Positions 17,264 to 24,975 of a DNA stretch of 64,000 nucleotides are shown here, piece after piece; the first letter of the stretch is position 1; each line of letters begins with the position of its first letter. The notes under the pieces are model-generated. The model ran no database searches. It had not been told where the DNA came from and saw nothing but the letters and a program-made list of their open reading frames with translations. The translations under genes were made by a program, and so were the position numbers. This DNA comes from PHBD01 sp964578535 (GTDB lineage: Bacteria; Desulfobacterota; Syntrophia; Syntrophales; PHBD01), in assembly GCA_964578535.1 (NCBI GenBank), contig CAZODI010000017.1:1-64000 (forward strand), given 5' to 3'.

Positions 17264-19178
17264 CCTTCTCCTTCTCCCGGAGGACCCGGTGGTCTCCCAC
17301 CCGGATGGTCAGCTTCGACTGGTCGAAGTATTCCATCAGGGGGATGATGAATTTCCGGGACAGGCTCGTCAGGTCCTTGAAGTCCGTTGGATTCGCCTTG
17401 CCGGCCTTCCGGAGGAAGGCCCGGTAGTCCTCCCGGAGGCGTGCGAGGGCATCCCGGTGGAAGTGCAGGTCCTCGTTGATCCGGATCAGGACCCCCTCCT
17501 GAATGAGAACGCCCAGGATCTTGTCGGCCTCCTTCTTCCGGTCCCGGAACCGCTCCGCGAACTCCCGGACCGTCGGCGGTGCATAGCCCGCTTCCTGGTA
17601 TATCTGCAGGATTTCCCCGCGGAGGTCTTCGTGGCTGCCCTTCCAGTCCACCCGGTGCTCCTCCAGGCGGGCCGACTCCCTCTCCAGGATTACCCGGCCG
17701 GCCTTCTCCAGGTCCCGGAGGGCGGAGGCGAAGAGCTTCTGCGGGATATAGGACCCGGCGGTGTTCCGCAGCTCCTCCCGCGGCATCCCTTCTTTCAGCG
17801 GGTTTTTTTCATGATAGGATCCGAGGGTCCGCAGGATTCGCTCCTGGACGTCGTCATGGGCGATCCGGGACACGGCCCGCCACTCATCCCGGTCCGTAAG
17901 GATCGCCCGGCGGTCCGTGAACAGCTTTTCCAGGGTCTTGCGCAGGGTTGCTTCCGGGATGCCCGTGCGGACCACCAGCTCGCTGATCGCCGCTCCGGCG
18001 AAGCCCGACCGGTCGAGGATGACGGACACCCGCTCCGCTTCACCACCCGACGCCAGGATCTCGAACTCCCGCAGGATCTGATCCCCATGGGCCTTGTGTT
18101 TCCGGGCCAGGGGATCCAGGATCGCTCCGCCGCCCAAGGTGGTGACGGGGGAATAGCTTCGGACGACGTAGCGGTCCCCGGCCAGGGCCACCACGGGGTT
18201 TTCGAGGAAGAACTGGGCATGGGCCTGCCGGCCCGGCGCCAGCTCCACCCCCTCCGGGAGGAGAATCCGGGCCATGGTCTCGCTGGTTCCCGTGTGGAAA
18301 CGGACCAGCGTGCGGTTCTTGAGCTTCTTTTCCTGGCCTGCCAGGTACTGGAACACGGTGTCGATGCGGCGGGTCGGCTCGATGGTTCCCGGCCGCGCCA
18401 GCACCTCGCCCCGCTCGACGGAATCCCGGTCGAGTCCCTGGAGGTTGACGGCCGCCCGCTGCCCCGCCTCGGCCTCCGTCATGGTCTCGTTGTGCACCTG
18501 GATGCCCCGGACCCGGGCCTTCTGGCCGGGCGGCAGCAGGACCACCTCTTCGCCGACGGAGATCCGGCCGGTGGCAACGGTGCCGGTGACCACCGTCCCG
18601 AAGCCCCGCATGGTGAAAACGCGGTCCACGGGAAGGCGGAAAAGCCCGGCGTCGGTTTCCTCCTCCACCAGGGCGGCGGTCTTCTCGATGGCCGCCAGGA
18701 CCTCCGGGATCCCCTCGCCTGTCAGTGCCGAAACGGGGGCGAGGGGCGCGTTTTCGAGAAAGGTTCCCTGGAGGAACTGGCGGATGTCCTCGGTGACCAG
18801 ATCGAGCCAATCCCGGTCCACCATGTCGATTTTCGTGAGGGCTACGACTCCCCGGCGGATTCCCAGGAAGGTGCAGATGGCCAGGTGCTCCCGCGTCTGG
18901 GGCATGACGCCCTCGTCGGCGGCGATGACGAGGACGACGAGGTCGATCCCGGCGGCGCCGGCCACCATGTTCCGGATGAAGCGCTCGTGCCCCGGAACGT
19001 CCACCACGCCCAGGGTCTGCCCGCTTGCGGTTTTCAGAAAGGCAAAGCCCAGCTCGATGGTAATGCCGCGCTGTTTTTCCTCTTTGAGGCGGTCTGTGTC
19101 GATCCCGGTCAGGGCTTTCACCAGGGCCGTCTTCCCGTGATCCACATGTCCCGCCGTGCCAACGACGATATGCCTCAT
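17250..19178 (-). CDS. selB: selenocysteine-specific elongation factor SelB
   Basis: A 642-residue GTPase that carries selenocysteyl-tRNA to UGA codons marked by a SECIS hairpin. It shows the G1 motif GHVDHGKT (10-17), the effector RGITIELGFAFL, G3 DVPGHE and G4 TKID. These are followed by EF-Tu-like beta-barrel domains and a C-terminal array of winged helices that bind SECIS RNA (VREFAERFRDRKKEAD and after). Start ATG 19178 is chosen for the canonical MRHIVVGTAGHVDHGKT beginning and GGGGAAATC ribosome site. It leads a five-gene overlapping operon. It shows that the organism makes selenoproteins; no selenoprotein gene is recognised in this window. Confidence 0.96.
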   Translation of the reverse strand: MRHIVVGTAGHVDHGKTALVKALTGIDTDRLKEEKQRGITIELGFAFLKTASGQTLGVVDVPGHERFIRNMVAGAAGIDLVVLVIAADEGVMPQTREHLAICTFLGIRRGVVALTKIDMVDRDWLDLVTEDIRQFLQGTFLENAPLAPVSALTGEGIPEVLAAIEKTAALVEEETDAGLFRLPVDRVFTMRGFGTVVTGTVATGRISVGEEVVLLPPGQKARVRGIQVHNETMTEAEAGQRAAVNLQGLDRDSVERGEVLARPGTIEPTRRIDTVFQYLAGQEKKLKNRTLVRFHTGTSETMARILLPEGVELAPGRQAHAQFFLENPVVALAGDRYVVRSYSPVTTLGGGAILDPLARKHKAHGDQILREFEILASGGEAERVSVILDRSGFAGAAISELVVRTGIPEATLRKTLEKLFTDRRAILTDRDEWRAVSRIAHDDVQERILRTLGSYHEKNPLKEGMPREELRNTAGSYIPQKLFASALRDLEKAGRVILERESARLEEHRVDWKGSHEDLRGEILQIYQEAGYAPPTVREFAERFRDRKKEADKILGVLIQEGVLIRINEDLHFHRDALARLREDYRAFLRKAGKANPTDFKDLTSLSRKFIIPLMEYFDQSKLTIRVGDHRVLREKEKDDLP

Positions 19179-19413
19179 GATTTCCCCATTCGGCGGGCAA
19201 TCTAACAGAATCGCGGGGGATTCACAATCCGAAACGTCCCCGGGCGGGCGCGGTGCATGCATGTGCGCCCCGCGTCCCTGCGACCGGACGGCTGGTTCGG
19301 ATGACGGGACCGTCGGGGACGATCCGGAGCGCCGGAGCCGGAGGTACTTTTTTATTGAAATCGGGCAGCGGGATTGATAAGCATGGCTCCTTTGAGGCGA
19401 TCAGGGAGCCAAC
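19179..19413. promoter_or_regulatory. divergent intergenic region between selB and ruvX
   Basis: These 235 bases separate the divergent selB and ruvX genes and must hold both promoters. I see no convincing -35/-10 pair. A TTGAAA at 19355 with a TGATAA 14 bases downstream is the best candidate for ruvX, but it is weak. No tRNA or riboswitch is recognisable. Confidence 0.35.
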
Positions 19414-19845
19414 ATGCGGATTCTCGGGCTGGATTACGGGGAAAAGCGAATCGGGGTGGCGGTGTCCGACGAACTGGGGATCACCGCTCAGGGGGTGACG
19501 GTCATCGAGCGGAAGAATCGCCGGGCCGACCTCGACGCCCTGCATCGCCTCATCGAGGGGTACGCAGTGGAAAAAGTGGTGGTTGGATACCCGGTGCGGA
19601 TGGACGGCACGAAGGGGATCCAGTGTGAAAAGGTCGACCGGTTCGCCCGGCTCCTGGAAGAGGCGTTCGGACTGCCCGTTCTTTTCCAGGAGGAGCTCCT
19701 GACGACGAAAGAAGCCGAGGAGATCCTGAGGACCGCCGGGACAGGCCGCAAAAAGCGGAAGGCCGTGGTTGACAAGCTCGCCGCCGTTCTCATTCTCAGA
19801 TCCTACCTGGACCGCCCGGCCGTCTCCTCCACGGAAAACACGTGA
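19414..19845 (+). CDS. ruvX: Holliday junction resolvase-like RuvX (YqgF)
   Basis: A 143-residue RNase H-like nuclease. Its N terminus, ILGLDYGEKRIGVAVSDELG, holds the first catalytic Asp. The other landmarks are VVVGYPVRMDGT and a C-terminal VVDKLAAVLIL segment that matches the usual D-x-x-AAxxIL. YqgF/RuvX proteins process pre-16S rRNA ends and have been linked to junction resolution. The stop codon overlaps the mltG start region (GTGA), and ruvX-mltG neighbours are common in deltaproteobacteria. Confidence 0.92.
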   Translation: MRILGLDYGEKRIGVAVSDELGITAQGVTVIERKNRRADLDALHRLIEGYAVEKVVVGYPVRMDGTKGIQCEKVDRFARLLEEAFGLPVLFQEELLTTKEAEEILRTAGTGRKKRKAVVDKLAAVLILRSYLDRPAVSSTENT

Positions 19846-20918
19846 CGATGCCGGGAATCAAGATCCAGTGGAAGAGCATCCTCCTCCTTCTGGCGGGGAT
19901 CGCGTTCATCTTCCTGACATCCTTCCTCTATTTCGTTTTCAGCCCCGTCGACGACCGGCACGTCACCTCCACGGTGGACATCCCCAGGGGAACCGGATTC
20001 GTGGAGATCGTCGACACCCTGGAGAAGACGGGCCTGGTGCGGAACAAGCCCTATTTCTACGCCCTGGCGATCCTGAAGCGGTCCAGCCGCCATATCCGGG
20101 CCGGGGAGTACGAACTGGCCAGTTCCATGTCGCCCAACGAGATCATCGGCCGGCTCGTCCGAGGCATGATCAAGGGCTACAAGGTGACGATCCCGGAAGA
20201 CTGGTCGCTCCAGGAGGTCGCCGACCTGCTCTCCTCTCCCGAGTTCAGGCTGGTAAACCGGGACACCTTCCTGGCGGCGGCCCGGGATCGCGATTTTCTC
20301 AGGAGCCTGAACATCCAGGGGCCGAGCGCCGAGGGATACCTGTTTCCCAATACATACATCTTTAACCGCACCACGGGGCCGCGGGAGATCATCAAGGCGA
20401 TGGTGCACCAGTTCTGGAAGGTCTTCACGCCGGAGATGAGGGCCCGCGCGGAGCAGATGGGGCTGTCCGTCCACGAGGCCGTCACGCTGGCGTCCCTGAT
20501 CGGGAAGGAGACCGGCCTGAAGAGTGAAAAAGCCCTGATTTCGGCTGTGTTCCGCAACAGGCTGCAGAGGGAGATGAAACTCCAGTGCGACCCCACGGCG
20601 GTGTACGACCTGGAGCGTTTCAGCGGTGCGGTCAAGCGGAGCCATCTTCGCAGGAAATCACCCTACAACACTTACATTATCGAAGGGCTGCCGCCGGGGC
20701 CCATTGCCAATCCCGGTGCCGACTCCCTGCAGGCGGCCCTCCACCCGGCCGCGGCCGATTTTCTCTACTTCGTGTCGAGACAGGACGGGAGCCACGAATT
20801 TTCAAAAACCTATCTGGCGCACAACGAGGCCATCATCAAGTACCGACGAATCAGCGAGGCAATGAAAGAGGCCGAAAAGACGGCGGAACCGGTGAACCAA
20901 CTCCCGATGGAGCCCTGA
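19842..20918 (+). CDS. mltG: endolytic murein transglycosylase MltG
   Basis: A 358-residue (GTG 19842; ATG 19848 is an equal alternative) inner-membrane protein. It has one TM helix (about 12-34), a LysM-like region and the YceG catalytic domain. Markers are EGYLFPNTYIF, then LASLIGKETG with the probable catalytic Glu223, RNRLQREMKLQCDPTAVY and the LPPGPIANPGADSL motif. MltG cuts nascent glycan strands and sets their length. It sits just before the dcw cluster, next to ruvX, and is probably transcribed separately from mraZ. Confidence 0.94.
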   Translation: MTMPGIKIQWKSILLLLAGIAFIFLTSFLYFVFSPVDDRHVTSTVDIPRGTGFVEIVDTLEKTGLVRNKPYFYALAILKRSSRHIRAGEYELASSMSPNEIIGRLVRGMIKGYKVTIPEDWSLQEVADLLSSPEFRLVNRDTFLAAARDRDFLRSLNIQGPSAEGYLFPNTYIFNRTTGPREIIKAMVHQFWKVFTPEMRARAEQMGLSVHEAVTLASLIGKETGLKSEKALISAVFRNRLQREMKLQCDPTAVYDLERFSGAVKRSHLRRKSPYNTYIIEGLPPGPIANPGADSLQAALHPAAADFLYFVSRQDGSHEFSKTYLAHNEAIIKYRRISEAMKEAEKTAEPVNQLPMEP

Positions 20919-20926
20919 CGGGCAAT

Positions 20927-20950
20927 CCGAAGAAGAACAATTCGGCCATT
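20927..20950 (+). terminator. weak hairpin after mltG
   Basis: A 5-bp stem (CCGAA/TTCGG) with a 9-base loop is followed by CCATTTTCT. It could be a weak terminator before the dcw promoter region, but the stem is short. Confidence 0.3.
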
Positions 20951-21001
20951 TTCTCCCTCAAATCCCTCCACTTTCTATAATCACGATTGAATCCGGTAGG
21001 T

Positions 21002-21035
21002 TGGGAAGGTACTCAAGCGGTGGGACGGAGATGGG
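21002..21035 (+). promoter_or_regulatory. possible MraZ operator (spaced TGGG repeats)
   Basis: Three TGGG tetramers occur at 21002, 21021 and 21032. MraZ is a DNA-binding repressor that in E. coli recognises TGGGN direct repeats about one helical turn apart. Here the spacings are 19 and 11 bases, close to two turns and one. They lie upstream of, not over, the promoter at 21155-21184, so the assignment is tentative. Confidence 0.35.
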
Positions 21036-21154
21036 AGATGGCCGCCGGCTCCGACGATTCAGCGGAAATGCGGCCACCGGTTTTGCCTCCCGTCCACAAC
21101 CCCGTTCAAATGGCGGGAAATAGTCAATTCTTCAAGAGAAAACCGTATTTTTTC

Positions 21155-21184
21155 TTGACAAACGGAAATCCCCCCCTTTATAGT
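21155..21184 (+). promoter_or_regulatory. sigma-70 promoter of the dcw operon
   Basis: A perfect TTGACA (21155-21160), an 18-base spacer with a C run, and TATAGT (21179-21184). Transcription would begin near 21191, giving a leader of about 34 bases before the mraZ ribosome site. This is the best promoter in the window and the only clear one I see for the cluster through ftsZ. Confidence 0.82.
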
Positions 21185-21224
21185 CGCCTCGTGGAGTAAA
21201 GTGGATCGTAGTGGAGGAGATCCT

Positions 21225-21671
21225 TTGTCTGGATTCCGGGGGCAATATTATCACACCATCGACGAGAAGGGGAGAATCATCTTTCCTTCGCGGTTTCGGG
21301 AGGTTTTTGCCGAATTCTATGACAATCGCCTCGTCGTCACCAAGTGGGACGGTTACCTGATGGCCTTTCCTTACCGGGAATGGCTGGTCATCGAGGAAAA
21401 AGTCTCCTTTCAGTCCATCCTCCGGAAAGAAGTCCGTGCTTTTCAAAGGTTTTTCATGTCCGGAGCGGTTGACTGCACCCTGGACGGGCAGGGCCGGATC
21501 CTGCTTCCCCCACACATGCGAGAATATGCCGGCCTGGAGAAGGACATCGTCCTGGCCGGCATGCTCAAGAACATCGAGATCTGGAGCCGGTCCCGCTTCG
21601 ATGCGGAAATGACGCGGGCAGAGGAGAATCTGGAGGAAGTCGGACGGCATCTCGCCGATCTGGGGCTCTGA
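21225..21671 (+). CDS. mraZ: transcriptional regulator MraZ
   Basis: A 148-residue AbrB-fold protein with the duplicated MraZ domain: FRGQYYHTIDEKGRIIFPSRFRE at the N terminus and VDCTLDGQGRILLPPHMREYA in the second half. TTG 21225 is chosen as start. It has GGAGGAGA at correct spacing and gives the usual start just before FRG; GTG 21201 would add eight atypical residues. MraZ is the first gene of dcw clusters and represses its own operon in known cases. Confidence 0.93.
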   Translation: MSGFRGQYYHTIDEKGRIIFPSRFREVFAEFYDNRLVVTKWDGYLMAFPYREWLVIEEKVSFQSILRKEVRAFQRFFMSGAVDCTLDGQGRILLPPHMREYAGLEKDIVLAGMLKNIEIWSRSRFDAEMTRAEENLEEVGRHLADLGL

Positions 21672-21683
21672 GCCGGGAGACCC

Positions 21684-22622
21684 ATGGCAGCCTTTCATCA
21701 GCCGGTCCTCCTGGAGGAGGCCCTTGCCCTTCTGAACTGCCGTTCCGGCGGGATCTACGTGGATGGAACCGTCGGGGGAGGAGGCCATGCCCGGGCCATC
21801 CTGGAAGGGACCTCTCCCGACGGCTTGCTTGTCGGGATCGACCGGGACGACGAGGCCCTTCGGGAGGCCTCGCGCGTCCTGGCTCCCTTTGGCCCCCGGG
21901 TTTTGCTGGCGAAAGGGAGCTTTGCCGATCTCCGGGATATCCTGGCGGCCCATGGAATCGGTCCGGTCCAGGGGATCCTTCTCGATCTGGGCGTATCGAG
22001 CCACCAGCTCGACACGGCGGAGCGGGGATTCAGCTTCTCCCTGGAGGGTCCGCTGGACATGCGGATGAACCCGTCCTCCGGTCCCTCTGCCCGGGACCTG
22101 ATCCGCAGCGCCCGGGAGGACGAACTGGCGCGCATATTCAGGGAGTTCGGGGAAGAGCGGTTCGCCCGCCGGATCGCCCGCGTCCTGGTCGAGCACAGAA
22201 GGCAGGAGCCCATTGAGACCACCGTCGATCTTGCCGCCCTGATTGCCCGGGTCGTTCCCCGGGGCGCCCGGGAAGAGCGGAGAATTCATCCGGCGACGCG
22301 GGTTTTCCAGGCGCTCCGGATCGCCGTGAACCGCGAGTTGGATCACCTGGAAAGGGGGCTCCGGGAGGGAATCGAGGCACTCGCGCCGGGAGGGAGAATG
22401 GCGGTGATTTCGTTTCATTCCCTCGAAGACCGGCTGGTCAAGGAAACGTTCCGCTCCTGGGAGAAGACCTGCACCTGCCCGCCCGGCATTCCGGTCTGCA
22501 CCTGCCGGGCGGAGGCAAAGGCCAGGGTCCTGACCAGGAAGCCTCTCCGCCCCCGGCCGGAGGAGGCGGAGGCGAATCCCCGGGCGAGGAGCGCGAGGCT
22601 CAGGGCGGCGGCAAGGATATGA
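21684..22622 (+). CDS. rsmH: 16S rRNA (cytosine-1402-N4) methyltransferase RsmH
   Basis: A 312-residue SAM-dependent methyltransferase (MraW). It shows the SAM-binding GTVGGGGHARAIL (near 27-38), LDLGVSSHQLD, DMRMNP and the C-terminal AVISFHSLEDRLVK signature. It methylates C1402 of 16S rRNA. It is second in the dcw operon, and its stop overlaps the ftsL start (ATGA). Confidence 0.96.
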   Translation: MAAFHQPVLLEEALALLNCRSGGIYVDGTVGGGGHARAILEGTSPDGLLVGIDRDDEALREASRVLAPFGPRVLLAKGSFADLRDILAAHGIGPVQGILLDLGVSSHQLDTAERGFSFSLEGPLDMRMNPSSGPSARDLIRSAREDELARIFREFGEERFARRIARVLVEHRRQEPIETTVDLAALIARVVPRGAREERRIHPATRVFQALRIAVNRELDHLERGLREGIEALAPGGRMAVISFHSLEDRLVKETFRSWEKTCTCPPGIPVCTCRAEAKARVLTRKPLRPRPEEAEANPRARSARLRAAARI

Positions 22623-22945
22623 CGATGCAGCGGACGGGTGAATGGGGGGCGGCGATTCCGCGGGGGGAGGGAACCTTCTCCTGGTGGCGCTATTCCGCGT
22701 TCATCGTCGTGGCGCTTGTCCTCATGCTCATGCTGACCCTGTACGTCTGGTCCCACGTCCGCATGACCCAACTGGAATACAGGATTGCCGCGGAGCTCAA
22801 CCGCAAGGAGCAGCTGCTGGACGACCAGCGGAAGCTGAAGATGGAAGTCGCCACGCTCAAGTCCCGGAAACGAATCGAAACGATCGCCCGGGACTCCCTG
22901 AATATGACCTTTCCCGAGCAGGACCAGGTCATTATCGTGAAGTGA
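22619..22945 (+). CDS. ftsL: cell division protein FtsL
   Basis: A 108-residue bitopic protein. A short cytoplasmic tail is followed by one TM helix (about 23-45, including FIVVALVLMLMLTLYVW). The periplasmic part is a coiled coil that begins QLEYRIAAELNRKEQLLDD. It ends with the RIETIARDSLNMTFPEQDQVIIVK segment seen in FtsL proteins. FtsL with FtsB and FtsQ activates septal FtsW-FtsI. It lies between rsmH and ftsI as usual. Confidence 0.9.
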   Translation: MTMQRTGEWGAAIPRGEGTFSWWRYSAFIVVALVLMLMLTLYVWSHVRMTQLEYRIAAELNRKEQLLDDQRKLKMEVATLKSRKRIETIARDSLNMTFPEQDQVIIVK

Positions 22946-22961
22946 GGGGAAGGAGCCGCCC

Positions 22962-24965
22962 ATGAACAGGGAATCCTCCAAATGGCTTCGCTTCCGGCTG
23001 GCAACGCTGTTTTGCTTCTTCCTGATCCTGTTCGTCGCCCTGATTTCGAGGGCGATCCAGCTTCAGATCCTATCCGGCAAGACCCTCAAGAAAATGGCCG
23101 ACCGGCAGCACATCCAGCCGGTTCTGCTCCAGCCCGAGCGGGGGATCATCTTCGACCGCAACGGGGAGAAGCTGGCCGCCAGCGTCCAGGTCGATTCCGT
23201 CTGCGCCGAACCGTCCCGGATCGCCGATCCGGATGATGCTGCCCGGAGGCTCGCCCCGATTCTCAAGATGGACCCGGAGGTGATCCGCAAGAAGATCGCC
23301 GGGCGCAAGCACTTCGCCTGGATCGCCCGGCGGATTCCCGACAGCCAGGCGGACGCCCTGGAAAAGCTGAAGATCGAGGGCGTCTATACCGTGAAAGAGC
23401 CCCGGCGGATCTATCCCAACGGGGAACTCGCGGCGGCGGTGATCGGGTTTGTGGGCATCGATGCCGACGGCATCGAAGGCCTGGAGATGCGCTACAACGA
23501 CGAGCTCAAGGGAACGCCCGAGAAGCTCGCCTGGTTTCGCGACGCAAAGGGAAAGAAGATCTACGCCCGCGTGGAGGGAGCGGAAGCGGCGAAGGTGGAG
23601 GACAATTACAACCTCATCCTGACCATCGATTCGCGGATCCAGTACCTGGTGGAATCGAAGCTCAAGGAGGCGGTTCAGGCCAAGGGCGCCCGGGGCGGCT
23701 TTGCCATGGTGATGGATCCGAAGACGGGCGAGATCCTGGCCATGGCCAACGAGCCCGGCTTCGACCCGAACACGCCGAAGGACACCGCAGACAAGGGGCG
23801 GAACCGGGCCATCACGGACGTCTTCGATCCGGGGTCCACCTTCAAGCCGTTCCTCGCCGCGGCGGCCCTGGAGGAGAAGGCGGTCAGCGAATCGACCCGC
23901 CTGAATTGCGAGAACGGCGCCTACAAGGTCAACGACCGGGTTTTTCACGAGGCGAACCGGAAGAAGTACGGGTCGCTCGCGTTCGGGGAGGTCATCAAGT
24001 ACTCCAGCAACATCGGCTGTGTGAAAACGGCGGAGCGGCTCGGCAAGGACAAGTTCTACGAGTACATCACCAAGTTTGGTTTCGGTGCCCGGACGGGGGT
24101 TGACCTGCCCGGTGAGTCCCGGGGCCTCCTCCGCCCCGTCCGGAACTGGACGCGGGTCGACATGTCCACCATCGCCTTCGGCCAGGGGATCTCCGTGACG
24201 GCCCTCCAGCTCATCACGGCCCTGTCGGCGATCGCCAACGACGGCGTCCTGATGAAGCCCCTCATCGTCCGGTCCGTCGTGGACAAGCAGGGAAAAATCA
24301 TTCGGGGAAACACCCCGACGGTGGTCCGGCGGGTCATCTCCCCCGAGACGTCGAAGCGGATGGCCCGGATCATGACCTCCGTCGTGCAGGACGACGACGG
24401 AACCGGCAAGAAGGCCCGGATCACCAACATCAACGTCGCCGGCAAGACGGGGACGTCTCAGAAATTCGATCCGGGCCGCCGGGCTTATTCGTCGGAACGG
24501 GTCCGGACGTCATTCATGGGCTTCTTCCCGGCGGAGAACCCGCAGATCACCATGATGATCGTCCTGGACGAGCCAAAGATCGACAAGTGGGGTGGCGTGG
24601 CATCGGCGCCGGTATTCAGCGGCATCGGCGAACAGATCCTGAACTGCATCAAGACCGATCTCCGCCAGCGCACCCCGGCGCCGCCGCCCCGGGTGCCCGA
24701 ACCGCTCCAGCCCGAGAAGGGGGTGAAGCTGGTTTCCGCACCGACGGTGCTCCTGAACGGCGCGCAGACGGAAAACGAAGAGAATGAGGCGTTGATGCCC
24801 GATTTCCGGGGCATGACCATGCGGGAGGCGCTCAAGCGGGCCAGGGAAAAGGGAATCGAGCTGAACATGTCCGGGAACGGGTGGGCCGCCAGCCAGAGCC
24901 CCCTGCCGGGGACCGCTTTGAGGGAGCGCCGCCTCTGCAGCGTATCCTTCAGTACAGGCCAGTAA
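22962..24965 (+). CDS. ftsI: septal peptidoglycan transpeptidase FtsI (PBP3), with PASTA domain
   Basis: A 667-residue class B penicillin-binding protein. It has an N-terminal TM helix (about 13-33) and a pedestal domain with QPERGIIFDRNGEKLA. The transpeptidase domain holds the nucleophile in DPGSTFKPFL, the SSN motif in YSSNIGCV and KTGT in NVAGKTGTSQK. The last 60 residues (MPDFRGMTMREALKRAREKG) form one PASTA domain, a feature of SpoVD/PBP2x-type and deltaproteobacterial FtsI but absent in E. coli. It cross-links septal wall with FtsW. Confidence 0.95.
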   Translation: MNRESSKWLRFRLATLFCFFLILFVALISRAIQLQILSGKTLKKMADRQHIQPVLLQPERGIIFDRNGEKLAASVQVDSVCAEPSRIADPDDAARRLAPILKMDPEVIRKKIAGRKHFAWIARRIPDSQADALEKLKIEGVYTVKEPRRIYPNGELAAAVIGFVGIDADGIEGLEMRYNDELKGTPEKLAWFRDAKGKKIYARVEGAEAAKVEDNYNLILTIDSRIQYLVESKLKEAVQAKGARGGFAMVMDPKTGEILAMANEPGFDPNTPKDTADKGRNRAITDVFDPGSTFKPFLAAAALEEKAVSESTRLNCENGAYKVNDRVFHEANRKKYGSLAFGEVIKYSSNIGCVKTAERLGKDKFYEYITKFGFGARTGVDLPGESRGLLRPVRNWTRVDMSTIAFGQGISVTALQLITALSAIANDGVLMKPLIVRSVVDKQGKIIRGNTPTVVRRVISPETSKRMARIMTSVVQDDDGTGKKARITNINVAGKTGTSQKFDPGRRAYSSERVRTSFMGFFPAENPQITMMIVLDEPKIDKWGGVASAPVFSGIGEQILNCIKTDLRQRTPAPPPRVPEPLQPEKGVKLVSAPTVLLNGAQTENEENEALMPDFRGMTMREALKRAREKGIELNMSGNGWAASQSPLPGTALRERRLCSVSFSTGQ

Positions 24966-24975
24966 AGGTGGGCGG

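Noticed and set aside
19179..19413. selC tRNA next to selB
   Set aside because: No cloverleaf or TTC loop pattern can be found in the interval.
21132..22418. Antisense frame over mraZ and rsmH
   Set aside because: Shadow of real genes; no ribosome site or family match.
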